A stretch of DNA of 64,000 nucleotides. It comes from a virus. Location of the stretch: IMG/VR virus record IMGVR_UViG_3300029999_000002, positions 1 through 64,000 of that record; one strand, given 5' to 3'. The translations under genes were made by a program, and so were the position numbers. Every line of letters starts with the position of its first letter. Within the stretch, counting starts at the first letter, position 1. The notes below the pieces were generated by a model. The model did no database searches and had not been told where the DNA came from. It saw only the letters and a list, made by a program, of their open reading frames with translations. Shown here in pieces: positions 1 through 7,870 of this stretch.

Positions 1-484
1 GGACGCTGGAACAGTCTCTTTGCCCTGCCTTGTTTGGATCTCAATAGTTTTCTGTGTCATGCCAACACCTCAATCATGGAATCATCCTGTAAGGAAAAGT
101 AAACAAAACTGAATCCAAAGTAGCAGCTGTGGAACTGCCAGAACTCACGCTGCACGCAATCAGGATTCCAGAGGATCATGAATGCACGTTTGGATGTCGC
201 GAGATTGCAGATTGTTTTCAGGTTGGCTGCAGGATTGAATCGTTTGGAGATTGTCATATTTTCACCGTGTTTTCTTGTCCTGGTTCCGGACTGTGTTCAG
301 GTTGGTTACTTTGCGTAGAATGTCATTTTGCCGTGTTGAGAGATTACCATACCGATATTCGCTTTGCGGTAACCGCCATTCTCAATATAGAGTAGCAATC
401 CCTGCGATGCTAACTCATACTGTTTGGCTTTGCTCTTGATTGTTCGCATTGTGTGTTCCTTTCTGCAACTTCTCTAAGGTAATT

Positions 485-495
485 GCACACTGTGC
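485..495. repeat. dispersed 11-bp palindrome GCAYASTRTGC (first of 12 copies)
   Basis: This site, GCACACTGTGC, is the first of twelve exact matches to the palindrome GCAYASTRTGC. The others start at 684, 1932, 6373, 14507, 32039, 35483, 41126, 51450, 56368, 59467 and 59915. A thirteenth at 4532 has a central A, and one-sided variants (GCATACTCTGC, GCATACTTTGC) lie near 2521, 24884 and 50362. Copies occur in genes and between genes, in early and late regions. A degenerate palindrome of this kind is expected about 0.1 times in 64 kb. The function is unknown; see findings. Confidence 0.8.
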
Positions 496-1002
496 GGATG
501 TCAATAACTATTTTCATCTATTCACACTTTTATTTCATGCATACCCAATTGCACCCAATGATAGCCAATTCCTGCCACACCTGAAACACTGCACACAATC
601 CCATCCGGAACCTGCAGCGATAGCACTACGGTCCACCAGGTGCCGGCAACAGGCATTGAGATCCAATCAACTAGAACCAAAACGCATACTATGCGCAACC
701 ATGCCAGATACCTGAAATCGCGCCACATAAAAGAGACGGAGCATATAGTACGTATGGTATCGGTTGGCTTTGTGGGAACAGAGTGCTTCGCTGTTGTGTT
801 CAATCAGACACAGCTGGAAACAGAAGTGTGTCTTTCTTACCACACTAGATAAGCACTCTGAAACACTACCCCAAACACGCAGCGAAGCACTCTGCCCTAG
901 TGCGTCTGCCCCAACATCTAGTGTGTCACACCTGGTATCAGTGGAGATCAGTGTGGCCGGAACTGTAACCAATATGGAATCAGTCTCTTATCGCTGTAAC
1001 CA

Positions 1003-1295
1003 GGTTGGATTCAGAGTGGGAACAGCTGATCTCTTGTGGTGGACAATCATAATAGAATCATACACATAGCATATTGACACGCTGCAGCACCACAAGACAA
1101 TGGATACCTTATGGTTGCCTACCTGTGCCTATGAATGCTGCTATGTGTTGATAACAATAGGGATATGGTTGGGTTCAGGATGGGAACAGGTTGGGATTCT
1201 TATCATGATAACAGGATGAGACCACAACATATAGTGTATGGGGCATGGCTGTACCACTAGGGGTAGGGGTATGTGACTTCAGGGTGGGAACAGGT
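1003..1295 (+). repeat. three degenerate 23-26 bp repeats
   Basis: Copies lie at 1003-1025, 1167-1192 and 1274-1295, with a shared core close to TTCAGRRTGGGAACAG. The first two also share GGTTGG on the left. A related imperfect direct repeat (CTGTAACCA, four bases, GGAATCAG or GGATTCAG) runs from about 963 to 1014. Spacings are uneven (164 and about 107 bases), so these are not a simple tandem array. They could be protein-binding iterons or decayed repeats. Confidence 0.55.
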
Positions 1296-1418
1296 AGTCG
1301 CGACCGACTGACCAACCAAATTTTTATACCCACACATGAAAAATGTGGTAAGATGGACACATAACTGTGCCTAACCTACCACAAAGTGTGTCTAAATTGT
1401 GAATCTATGCCTGAACCC

Positions 1419-1447
1419 AATATACATCCAAACCTCAAGCATGTCAA
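1419..1447 (-). promoter_or_regulatory. sigma70-type promoter reading left into the gene-poor region
   Basis: On the minus strand TTGACA (1442-1447) is followed after exactly 17 bases by TATATT (1419-1424), a near-perfect sigma70 promoter. It lacks the ATRCAG box of the other early promoters. Transcription would start near 1412 and run left through DNA without clear genes, so the product may be a non-coding RNA, or the target gene lies beyond the window edge. Confidence 0.7.
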
Positions 1448-1592
1448 GGACTTTCTCAATCTCTAAAACAGCTTCCCAAAACTGAACCCAGATTGGACCC
1501 GAATAGCCTCACTGGAACCCTGATTGGCTGCGTTCAGGTGACTCATGTGCTCATTTGTCCGAGATTAGGTATCCCAGCACCCTGAATAGCAC

Positions 1593-2183
1593 CTAGACGC
1601 TGTGAGCTACCACATGAGCTGCTGAGTCCATCTGCTGCTTCTGGAACTCACCAACATCCACAACAACCAGTTCTTCTCTATTGCTCCCAGCAATCCACCG
1701 ACTGTGAGCATCCTGGATGATGGCCATGTCTGCCTTGGTCTTCCGGAGCGGCCCCCAGCCCTGGTTCACGAATGTGATCTGGCTGGGTCCCTCGGTAGCA
1801 TCAATGAAGTCTAGGCAGAAGCCGGCGAGGCTGATCTCATCTGTGGACTTGTCTTCAAACAGGATGTCGGTGATGTTTCCCATAGGAACAGTGATGCCTT
1901 GTGGGTGGATTGTGATCTCATCATGCTTCACGCATACTATGCAGGTCTTCAGCTTGCCACCCACTGTGAGCAGATGTGAACAGAAGGACACGCTCTGTGA
2001 CTTATTCGCCACACCTGGAGTCCTAGGAGTTAGTGACTTGAAAATGAAGTGCAGGACCACGATCCAGACCGGTGCCCAGAGAATGTTCCAGAGAGACAGG
2101 TAGAGGGTGTAGAAGAATCCCGCTGCGCTGAGGAGCAGGATGGCTGCACCGATTACGTCTTTGCTGCTCTTGAATCCCTTCAT
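1593..2183 (-). CDS. membrane protein of unknown function
   Basis: The 196-residue protein has two adjacent hydrophobic segments near the N-terminus (about residues 10-30 and 33-50), then a soluble beta-rich region. This suggests a protein anchored in the inner membrane with a cytoplasmic C-terminal domain. It is the last gene of the leftward operon that begins at 5709, and its ATG overlaps the stop of the upstream gene by four bases (ATGA), which implies translational coupling. I recognise no family. Confidence 0.75.
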   Translation of the reverse strand: MKGFKSSKDVIGAAILLLSAAGFFYTLYLSLWNILWAPVWIVVLHFIFKSLTPRTPGVANKSQSVSFCSHLLTVGGKLKTCIVCVKHDEITIHPQGITVPMGNITDILFEDKSTDEISLAGFCLDFIDATEGPSQITFVNQGWGPLRKTKADMAIIQDAHSRWIAGSNREELVVVDVGEFQKQQMDSAAHVVAHSV

Positions 2184-2404
2184 TGATTCCCTTTCTTTCG
2201 TATGGTGCCGTAGCGCAGAAAGTGATCAAACTGCTTCCTGAGGTCCATGGTGTCATCACTCAGCATAGTTGTGCTTCCTACTCTGATGCCATAGCAGTTC
2301 TTCTGGCTTTCCGGATACTTTCTGGCGAACACCCCGAAGTAAACAGTCCTCTGCTCCTTGGTCATCTTCTTGACCTCAACAAGTGAAAGTCCGTGGAGTG
2401 CCAT
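2180..2404 (-). CDS. hypothetical small protein
   Basis: The 74-residue protein is charged, with no membrane segment or cysteine motif. It overlaps its downstream neighbour by four bases and starts five bases after the SLOG-fold gene ends, so it is clearly part of the same co-translated operon. Operon membership and compact packing are the main reasons to accept it; no function can be proposed. Confidence 0.7.
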   Translation of the reverse strand: MALHGLSLVEVKKMTKEQRTVYFGVFARKYPESQKNCYGIRVGSTTMLSDDTMDLRKQFDHFLRYGTIRKKGNQ

Positions 2405-2408
2405 GGCT

Positions 2409-2759
2409 TTACACTACTCCCCTCTGAACCAAGATGAAAACCTTCCGATTCCTCATCTGAGCCTCTTCTATCATGTGCCTGGTCCCAGGGGAACCATTTG
2501 TGATTGCGATCAGGGCGTCTGCATACTCTGCCATCTGGGTGTTGCGTCGGAACCCAGCCTGTTTCCCAAAGGCAGCCCAGCTGGCTGGGAACAGCTTGTA
2601 CGGGATACCATTCTCGATGGCCCACCTCATGCCCAGGCTGTCGACACCTCTGGCGCCACCGCAGACGACTTCTGTGATCTTGAACCCACTACGGGCGACG
2701 GCCAGAGGGACCAGGCTGTATTTCAGGATGGTTCGGGAGCCTGCGATTATGACTTTCAC
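2409..2759 (-). CDS. SLOG-superfamily protein (DUF2493/YspA-like)
   Basis: A 116-residue Rossmann-like protein. The N-terminus KVIIAGSR, the VCGGARGVDSLG stretch and the C-terminal NGSPGTRHMI match the SLOG/DUF2493 pattern for binding a nucleotide or related ligand. Family members are linked to nucleotide sensing, but this one's ligand is unknown. The GTG at 2759 is preferred because GGAAGG lies just upstream and it overlaps the previous stop (GTGA); the longer open frame upstream lacks these signals. Confidence 0.75.
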   Translation of the reverse strand: MKVIIAGSRTILKYSLVPLAVARSGFKITEVVCGGARGVDSLGMRWAIENGIPYKLFPASWAAFGKQAGFRRNTQMAEYADALIAITNGSPGTRHMIEEAQMRNRKVFILVQRGVV

Positions 2760-3085
2760 AGACCTTCCTCGATCTCTGCCTTCGCTGCTGGAACCAGAAA
2801 TGGTCCTCCTGCCTCGACCTCCATGTTGAGCGCAAGACGGATATGGTCTTTGACCCACTTGGTGCCCGTAGCAGTCAGGTAGCCAGCATTGCTGAACCTT
2901 TGAAGCAGGATATCGGCGCGATCACACGACTCAAGAGGAACAGGCTTCAGCGCTCGGTACAGAGTCAGGAGTTTGTCGTAATCTTCTGACAACACATAAT
3001 AGCCATCTGGCGAGACCCACTCTTCACCTTGGTCTGTGTCGAAGCGGTCTACCTTCTCTGGATCTAACTCGGATTCAGAAGCCAT
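2756..3085 (-). CDS. hypothetical protein
   Basis: The protein has 109 residues and an acidic N-terminus. The middle (ADILLQRFSNAGYL, then TGTKWVKDH) has a helix-rich, possibly winged-helix character, but I recognise no family. GGAG lies seven bases before the ATG. It overlaps the basic 41-residue gene upstream by 11 bases and the SLOG gene downstream by four. Confidence 0.7.
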   Translation of the reverse strand: MASESELDPEKVDRFDTDQGEEWVSPDGYYVLSEDYDKLLTLYRALKPVPLESCDRADILLQRFSNAGYLTATGTKWVKDHIRLALNMEVEAGGPFLVPAAKAEIEEGL

Positions 3086-3200
3086 TGAAACTCCTTGCTA
3101 ACGCTTTGTGAATACGCTTCCACGTAATCTTCTTTTTAGCCTTCATTCCCTTGCGGAGTGGGAACCAGGACAGATGCCATGTTCGGTACCGGCGCGCCAC
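3075..3200 (-). CDS. small basic protein
   Basis: A 41-residue, strongly basic protein (KGMKAKKKITWKRIHKALA). The GTG start shares its G with the TAG stop of the upstream gene (taGTG), and the gene overlaps the next one by 11 bases. This end-to-end packing, repeated throughout the operon, supports it as real despite its size. The charge suggests nucleic-acid binding, but this is only an inference. Confidence 0.6.
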   Translation of the reverse strand: MARRYRTWHLSWFPLRKGMKAKKKITWKRIHKALARSFNGF

Positions 3201-3328
3201 TACTTGGTCTCCTTCTTCAGGTACCAGTCCGCCGGCCGGATATACTCATCGAAGGTGCCAAGCTTGGGAGCAGGAGGTCCAGGCTTCAGGTTCGGGTTGA
3301 TCACAACTGGGAATCCTAGAATCTTCAT
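3200..3328 (-). CDS. small proline-rich hypothetical protein
   Basis: A 42-residue protein with a Pro/Lys-rich middle (PNLKPGPPAPKLG) and the end DEYIRPADWYLKKETK. Its ATG overlaps the stop of the nucleotidyltransferase gene by four bases (ATGA) and its stop touches the next GTG. It is accepted because it fills the gap between two coupled genes exactly. The function is unknown. Confidence 0.6.
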   Translation of the reverse strand: MKILGFPVVINPNLKPGPPAPKLGTFDEYIRPADWYLKKETK

Positions 3329-4098
3329 GCGCCCAACTTCCAGTGCTTCAGATAGGCTTCAGTGATCAACTTTGAGATCGCAACACGATCCACATATCGA
3401 GGCAGATTGGACTCAACTTCAGCGCGGAGAACCTGGAGCTCAAGCTGACAGAACAACTGCTCCACATAGGTCTGAGTGAACTCACCCTGCCTGATGCTCA
3501 GAAGTAGATCGACATCCGGACGAGGGTACGTGATGATTCCTGTCTCCAAGAACTCTAGACATTCACTCATCATCCGGATCATGTGCATGGCTGCCTTTGT
3601 GTCATATCCCTTGGAGTCATCTCGCTGCCCATGCTTGCCGGCACCCTTGAGCCCCTGCAGCCGGTGCAACTGATTCCTGCCCATACCCAAGAAGCCCTTG
3701 GCGTGGGACGAGGCGAGGAACAGATGCCGGTTTGGCAGAATGACTTCCTTCCAGACACCCTCGATGGTAGTTGGCGCGAACAGATACCCGAGAACAGTTG
3801 GGTTCCCTTTGGCAGCCAGTGTTGCCCATTTGCGTAGAGTGTAAAGCTGGTAGTCCACGTCGGCCGAAGTGTTCTTGCTGGTTTGGTCCGAAGTGCTGGT
3901 GACAAAATGCTCTTCACGGTCCAGCCCAAGTGCCATCACTGGACTCTCGATGAACACACCGTAGACATCCAGATCCATCTTGCCGGGGAGCATGGCACCG
4001 TGCAGTTGGCTCCCACCTGCGAACACATGGAGCAACTTGTCTTCATGTTTGAAGCCTCTATCAGCCAGGGCTGAGAGCAGGATGTCATTAGTTACCAT
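3325..4098 (-). CDS. RlaP-like nucleotidyltransferase
   Basis: A 257-residue protein with the signature of the DNA polymerase beta-like nucleotidyltransferase superfamily: AGGSQLHG, about 12 residues later DLDVYGV (metal-binding acids), and a long helical C-terminal half. This fits the RlaP (RNA-ligase-associated) branch, common in phages. The family is expected to transfer a nucleotide to RNA or protein; the substrate here is unknown. It lies in the leftward early operon. Confidence 0.7.
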   Translation of the reverse strand: MVTNDILLSALADRGFKHEDKLLHVFAGGSQLHGAMLPGKMDLDVYGVFIESPVMALGLDREEHFVTSTSDQTSKNTSADVDYQLYTLRKWATLAAKGNPTVLGYLFAPTTIEGVWKEVILPNRHLFLASSHAKGFLGMGRNQLHRLQGLKGAGKHGQRDDSKGYDTKAAMHMIRMMSECLEFLETGIITYPRPDVDLLLSIRQGEFTQTYVEQLFCQLELQVLRAEVESNLPRYVDRVAISKLITEAYLKHWKLGA

Positions 4099-4320
4099 TT
4101 AGTCCTCAATGAATTCTGATGTCTCAAAGTCAACATCGTCGACGTTCTCTGCACCAACCATCTCTTCAGCGAAAGCGCGCTTGCCCTCAGGTGAATTGTC
4201 GTAGCAATGTGCAAACTGGAATTCGAACTTTATAGGGTCACCAGGTTCTGTCTCCACGGCATGGCCACAGCATCCTGAATCACAGCCATAATCAGTGTGG
4301 TAGATCCTAAGCTTGCTCAT
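4099..4320 (-). CDS. small Cys-containing hypothetical protein
   Basis: A 73-residue protein with a CDSGCCGH cluster near residue 12 that could bind a metal, followed by an acidic C-terminus (ENVDDVDFETSEF). The ATG at 4320 overlaps the stop of the upstream gene (ATGA), which fixes the start; the longer frame upstream is an overlap artefact. The function is unknown. Confidence 0.65.
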   Translation of the reverse strand: MSKLRIYHTDYGCDSGCCGHAVETEPGDPIKFEFQFAHCYDNSPEGKRAFAEEMVGAENVDDVDFETSEFIED

Positions 4321-4484
4321 CGGTTGGAAACCGGAGCAGGCCATACTACTGTGAACTGCCTTTTCGCATGGCAAATTCTGCACCGTCCAACACAGTCAGC
4401 AATTGGTCCCGAATACCTGAACCAATGATTCACAATCTTGCACAACCAGAGCAGACGGGTTCCATTTGCAATCTTGATGGTCAT
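4317..4484 (-). CDS. small putative zinc-binding protein
   Basis: A 55-residue basic protein with C-x3-C-x2-C spacing (CVGRCRIC) followed by H and an upstream Cys near residue 16, suggestive of a zinc ribbon. The ATG at 4484 overlaps the stop of the preceding gene (TGATG). A longer frame in the same phase starts at 4655, but its first half lies wholly under the preceding membrane-protein gene. Confidence 0.6.
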   Translation of the reverse strand: MTIKIANGTRLLWLCKIVNHWFRYSGPIADCVGRCRICHAKRQFTVVWPAPVSNR

Positions 4485-4681
4485 CACAGGCTGTTCCTCC
4501 ACTGATCCCTGAAACTGCTCCCACCGAATGCGCATAATGTGCACACGCAGAACAGGAACCGTGTCACCTGAAGTGGGATGTACCAGGCCAGGTTCCAGAT
4601 GATGCGAGGCAGAGGAAAGCTTCCTGTTTGCCTGTCTGATTTCCAACCCCACCACTTGAGTTTGAACTTACTCATCTTCAT
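4484..4681 (-). CDS. small membrane protein
   Basis: A 65-residue protein: basic, Trp-rich N-terminus (KFKLKWWGWKSDR), then one hydrophobic helix with several cysteines (about residues 28-50), then a short polar tail. Probably a single-span inner-membrane protein. It overlaps the upstream gene by 14 bases and the downstream gene at a TGATG junction. No family recognised. Confidence 0.6.
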   Translation of the reverse strand: MKMSKFKLKWWGWKSDRQTGSFPLPRIIWNLAWYIPLQVTRFLFCVCTLCAFGGSSFRDQWRNSL

Positions 4682-4862
4682 CTGCTTCCTTGAGGATAGT
4701 GACCTCAGAGAGTTTCAATTCGTGCCAACGCGCCCCATCAAAGTAATCCTTGAGATGCTCTTCAGCAATCTCAACGGCTTCATCGCGAGAAGCAATGTCG
4801 ATTCGCCGGAAAGAGCAATTGGCGCACTTCAGTTTGAACTTCTGTACGACTTGGATTTCCAT
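4668..4862 (-). CDS. small CxxC hypothetical protein
   Basis: A 64-residue protein with CANC near residue 14 and a predicted alpha/beta pattern, possibly a metal-binding or adaptor protein. The ATG at 4862 overlaps the stop of the upstream gene (TGATG), a better start than the upstream frame extension. The C-terminus is acidic (EADEDE). Confidence 0.65.
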   Translation of the reverse strand: MEIQVVQKFKLKCANCSFRRIDIASRDEAVEIAEEHLKDYFDGARWHELKLSEVTILKEADEDE

Positions 4863-5194
4863 CAGACCGTCACCGCCTTCGGGTGATAACTGAACACGAA
4901 GCAAGGATAGTAATCATCATAATCCGACGTACCAATCTCCAACCAAACATGACCGTCGTCAATATCAACCAATTGGTGACCATCAATGTTGGGAGCGTTC
5001 TCGACCCGAACACGCGCGATGACAGTCTGGAAGAAGATGAGCCCCTCAGGGTCCTTGACCTCGATGCTACCCAAGCTAGAACGATAACCATCATCTTCGT
5101 CTTCCAGGGCCTCGAACACAGTGTCACCCAGCTTGAAGGAGTTGTTGTCCACTCCGTAGAAATCAAATTCTTGTCCAACCAGTTTATCTAGCAT
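4862..5194 (-). CDS. acidic hypothetical protein
   Basis: A 110-residue, strongly acidic protein with alternating hydrophobic beta-strand patterns (VWLEIGTSDYDDYYPCFVFS). No catalytic motif is visible. GAGAGGGAAG lies just before the ATG. Two other frames across this stretch are also open; this one is preferred because its start and stop mesh with both neighbours and the product looks globular. Confidence 0.7.
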   Translation of the reverse strand: MLDKLVGQEFDFYGVDNNSFKLGDTVFEALEDEDDGYRSSLGSIEVKDPEGLIFFQTVIARVRVENAPNIDGHQLVDIDDGHVWLEIGTSDYDDYYPCFVFSYHPKAVTV

Positions 5195-5350
5195 CTACTT
5201 CCCTCTCATTGAGAACAACTTATAAATCATTCCACCCAGCTTCCGTTGCCGGCCGCTCTTCGTCAGAGGAATCCCAATCTTCATTCCCAGGTTCCTCTTC
5301 ATCCTAGTTATGCCTGTCAATCGCTTCAGGCTGAATCCGCCTCGGTTCAT
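5195..5350 (-). CDS. small basic protein
   Basis: A 51-residue, very basic protein (RMKRNLGMK, then KSGRQRKLGG). The ATG overlaps the stop of the upstream gene (ATGA) and the TAG directly precedes the next ATG. It is accepted because it fills the gap in an otherwise gapless operon. Possible nucleic-acid binder by charge only. Confidence 0.6.
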   Translation of the reverse strand: MNRGGFSLKRLTGITRMKRNLGMKIGIPLTKSGRQRKLGGMIYKLFSMRGK

Positions 5351-5709
5351 GAGTCACCATACTTTCCGCCAGCCTTCTGCATCTCTTCAACCGTCGCCCA
5401 CGTGCCACCATTATTCACAGTAGTGAAAGTCTTTGGCTTCTTGGCCGGTACAGGAAGACTGTTGAACGTCCAGCACTCGGAACCATCATATTCATCGCGG
5501 TCCAGCCAGAAATCATCTCCAACTACTACAAGGTCACTTGCAATGAGTTGAGACCCATACCCTGCGTTGTAGTCAACGTCAGCGATCTTGGCAAACTCTG
5601 CCCAAGTGATGGAGAATTTACCGTCACTGGAACCGACCCAGATTACATCTTCTGAGCAGCGATCATTTGACTCCAACTGGTTCAACGTTTCCTGCAAAAG
5701 ATTAGTCAA
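5347..5709 (-). CDS. hypothetical protein, first gene of the leftward early operon
   Basis: A 120-residue acidic protein without a recognised domain. Translation probably starts at TTG 5709, because GAGGTGA lies seven bases upstream and a promoter (5733-5780) is placed just before it. It heads a 14-gene co-directional unit running to 1593. Confidence 0.65.
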   Translation of the reverse strand: MTNLLQETLNQLESNDRCSEDVIWVGSSDGKFSITWAEFAKIADVDYNAGYGSQLIASDLVVVGDDFWLDRDEYDGSECWTFNSLPVPAKKPKTFTTVNNGGTWATVEEMQKAGGKYGDS

Positions 5710-5732
5710 TGTCTATCACCTCACTGAACCCA

Positions 5733-5780
5733 ACACTACACACCATCAGGCAGCATGTCAAGACTTTTCTTCCTGTATAG
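5733..5780 (-). promoter_or_regulatory. ATRCAG-type early promoter
   Basis: On the minus strand: CTATACAG (5773-5780), 11 bases, TTGACA (5756-5761), 17 bases, TAGTGT (5733-5738). It has the same geometry as five other promoters in the window. It drives the 5709-1593 operon; the start would be near 5726, giving a leader of about 17 bases that contains the ribosome binding site. Confidence 0.75.
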
Positions 5781-5782
5781 CT

Positions 5783-6049
5783 CTAATGAGAAAACTTCTT
5801 TGTGAGCCAGATTGCAACCAGTGAGCCACATGTTCCGCCCAGGGTGAATCCAGCCAGACCCAAATGGCTCTTGTCACCTTCAGTTGAAATCTTCCTGATG
5901 ATGAAGTAACTGTTCAGTCCGTAAGCAGTATCCGTCAGGATGATCCCAAGATAGCTGCCCTTTGATAGCACAATGATGCTGAGGCAGAAGAGAAGATACT
6001 GTGTGAACTGTACTGCGAACAGGGTGAGGAACTCGCGCCACTTAGCCAT
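5783..6049 (-). CDS. small multi-span membrane protein
   Basis: An 88-residue protein with two or three hydrophobic segments (about residues 6-30, 33-52, 66-82) and a basic C-terminus (WLTKKFSH), probably in the inner membrane. The ATG at 6049 overlaps the end of the Pth2-like gene, which fixes the start. Function unknown. Confidence 0.65.
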   Translation of the reverse strand: MAKWREFLTLFAVQFTQYLLFCLSIIVLSKGSYLGIILTDTAYGLNSYFIIRKISTEGDKSHLGLAGFTLGGTCGSLVAIWLTKKFSH

Positions 6050-6473
6050 TACAGATGCACTCATCAAGGAGCTTGTCAGTGATCGTATCGTGGGACCAGA
6101 GGAGCAGTTGCTGAAATTGGTCACCAATTTCAGCAACTGTTACTGGGTGCGTGCAAATAGCCGTCATAAACCCCAATGCTGACCCATACACTTCAAGATT
6201 TGTATCGAAGAAGGTTTCCACGGGAATACCCTCCCATCCCTCTTTCAAAATGCAGTAGAGGTCATGCAGACTATGATTGCTCGGAGCCGACAGCACAATA
6301 GTAGTGATGGGTTGATAGACTAAATGACCAGTAGCTCTCGCAAGCACCATGCGCATCTTCGACACGACGTGCGCACACTGTGCAGCAATCCGTCCGCAGG
6401 GTTGAACGATCACGCCATTAGGCGTGTCAACAGTCCCGGCCACCACGACGTAGATTATTTTCTCTTCGCTCAC
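6042..6473 (-). CDS. Pth2-like protein (peptidyl-tRNA hydrolase 2 fold)
   Basis: A 143-residue protein. The stretch GRIAAQCAHVV matches the GKIAAQCAHA signature of type 2 peptidyl-tRNA hydrolases, and the later GIPVETFFD...VYGSALGFMTAI fits the family core. Pth2 enzymes release peptides from stalled peptidyl-tRNA. It overlaps the CCA-adding enzyme gene by four bases, so both are probably made together in a tRNA-maintenance unit. The assignment rests on motif recall, not a search. Confidence 0.6.
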   Translation of the reverse strand: MSEEKIIYVVVAGTVDTPNGVIVQPCGRIAAQCAHVVSKMRMVLARATGHLVYQPITTIVLSAPSNHSLHDLYCILKEGWEGIPVETFFDTNLEVYGSALGFMTAICTHPVTVAEIGDQFQQLLLWSHDTITDKLLDECICNG

Positions 6474-7783
6474 GCTGTCTCCAATGTCATTACAAGATCA
6501 TGCATCGCTGTCAACGCTTCATCCCGAGTTGAAACCTTGCCCTCAAGCTGAAGTGTCTCGATACCTTCCAGAACCTCTTTGAATCTCGGACCAGGCGTCA
6601 GACCGTAGGCAATCAAGTCCTCACCTGTTACCAACCGAGCCGGCCGCAACACAGCAGGAGGCAGATCGACCAGCATCTTTGTGCAATGCTCGTAATTCCC
6701 CAGGTTTCCTGATCCAGCAGTAGCATCCAGCCTGTGGAGTTCCAGCAGCTCACTGAAGTTGTCCTGACGCAGAAATCTCATCAGCTTGGCCTTCCGCATC
6801 AGCTTCGAGACACGGAATGTCATGTGCTGGGCAACATGGCTGACAACAACCTCGATCACCTCGTTCGGGTACTTGAGCCGGCGCAGGATGTCCTCAGCAA
6901 TTGGCGCTCCTGCCTCTTCGTGCCCATGGAACGTAGGCTGCCCATCTTTGAGGGCAAACGTGGCAGGCTTCCCAATGTCATGCAGGAGAGCAGCAAGAGC
7001 CAAAGTCAGGGAGCAACCTGGTTCCAACTGTTCAAGCAACTTGAGTGTGTGGATTAGCACATTGCCTTCAGGATGGTACACAGGGTTCTGCTCACAGTGG
7101 AACAAGTTATTGAACTCAGGTAAGAAATGATGCAGCAGCCCTGAGCAGTAGAGAGCCCACAGACCATCCGCAGCCATGCCTGATGTCAGGATCTTGCTGA
7201 GCTCCATCTGAACCCGTTCTGCGCTCACCTTTGTGATCAGAGGGGAACAATCCTGAATCGCTTTGTATGTCGAATCCTCAACCCTGAACCCAAGCTGGGC
7301 AGCAAACCTGATTGCACGTAGCATCCGGAGTGGGTCCTCGATGAACCGATCACTGGGATTGCCCACAGCGCGCACGAGACCCAGCGCGAGATCCTTCTCG
7401 CCATGGAGTGGGTCCAGGATGTGACCATCTGCGTCCATGGTGATTGCATTTATCGTGAAATCTCTTCGCAATAAATCTTCCCGCAAGTTGCGCGTGAATG
7501 TTACAGTGTCTGGATGCCTAGAATCAGAATAGTTGCCGTCCGTGCGGAATGTCGCTACCTCCGCTGAGGCGCCGTCATAGTTCACTAGCACTACGCCGAA
7601 TGCTGCCCCAACTTTCTTCGTGTCCGAAAACAGGTCGGCAATTTCCTGTGAATCTGCTGATGTAGCAATGTCAACATCCTTGCTCCAGCGCTGCAGCAGA
7701 TGGTCACGAACGCAGCCGCCGACGAAATACGCTTTGTGTCCCGCCTGGTTCAGTTCGCGCAGAATTGATTTATGCTGTTGCAT
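6470..7783 (-). CDS. cca: CCA-adding tRNA nucleotidyltransferase with HD domain
   Basis: A 437-residue enzyme of the class II poly(A) polymerase/CCA transferase family. GGCVRD, then DVDIAT (catalytic Asp pair), RRDFTINAI and EDPLRMLRAIRFA mark the head and neck; ALLHDIGKPA in the C-terminal half is an HD phosphohydrolase motif. It adds or repairs the 3' CCA of tRNAs. This fits the phage tRNA-Arg at 56248, which does not encode CCA. A phage-borne full-length enzyme is uncommon. AAAGGGAA precedes the ATG. Confidence 0.92.
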   Translation of the reverse strand: MQQHKSILRELNQAGHKAYFVGGCVRDHLLQRWSKDVDIATSADSQEIADLFSDTKKVGAAFGVVLVNYDGASAEVATFRTDGNYSDSRHPDTVTFTRNLREDLLRRDFTINAITMDADGHILDPLHGEKDLALGLVRAVGNPSDRFIEDPLRMLRAIRFAAQLGFRVEDSTYKAIQDCSPLITKVSAERVQMELSKILTSGMAADGLWALYCSGLLHHFLPEFNNLFHCEQNPVYHPEGNVLIHTLKLLEQLEPGCSLTLALAALLHDIGKPATFALKDGQPTFHGHEEAGAPIAEDILRRLKYPNEVIEVVVSHVAQHMTFRVSKLMRKAKLMRFLRQDNFSELLELHRLDATAGSGNLGNYEHCTKMLVDLPPAVLRPARLVTGEDLIAYGLTPGPRFKEVLEGIETLQLEGKVSTRDEALTAMHDLVMTLETA

Positions 7784-7870
7784 CAGTTCCCTTTCAAAAG
7801 CTACCTAACGTCTGTAGACGGGTATTCATAAAGTCGGCAGTATCATATTGTGCCCGGTAACCAAAAAACT

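Larger units (their letters stand above)
1..1592. other. gene-poor left region with degenerate repeats
   Basis: About 1.6 kb without a convincing gene. Short open frames occur on both strands, but none has a ribosome binding site, a recognisable domain or the overlapping start-stop arrangement seen in every neighbouring gene. The DNA is instead rich in variants of a TTCAG...TGGGAACAG word, in CTGAACCC words, and in two copies of the window-wide palindrome GCAYASTRTGC (485 and 684). A strong leftward promoter at 1419-1447 reads into it. It could hold a non-coding RNA, an origin or regulatory sites; the sequence alone does not decide. Confidence 0.6.

Noticed and set aside
667-972. 101-residue leftward reading frame
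   Set aside because: No ribosome binding site, no domain, low-complexity Ser/Cys/His mix, and overlapping frames on both strands. It is treated as non-coding.
1175-1360. 61-residue leftward reading frame after the 1419 promoter
   Set aside because: GTG start without ribosome binding site and no protein-like pattern; the repeats at 1167-1295 run through it.
4870-5191. Alternative frames on both strands over the 4862-5194 gene
   Set aside because: They lack ribosome binding sites and break the overlapping operon order.
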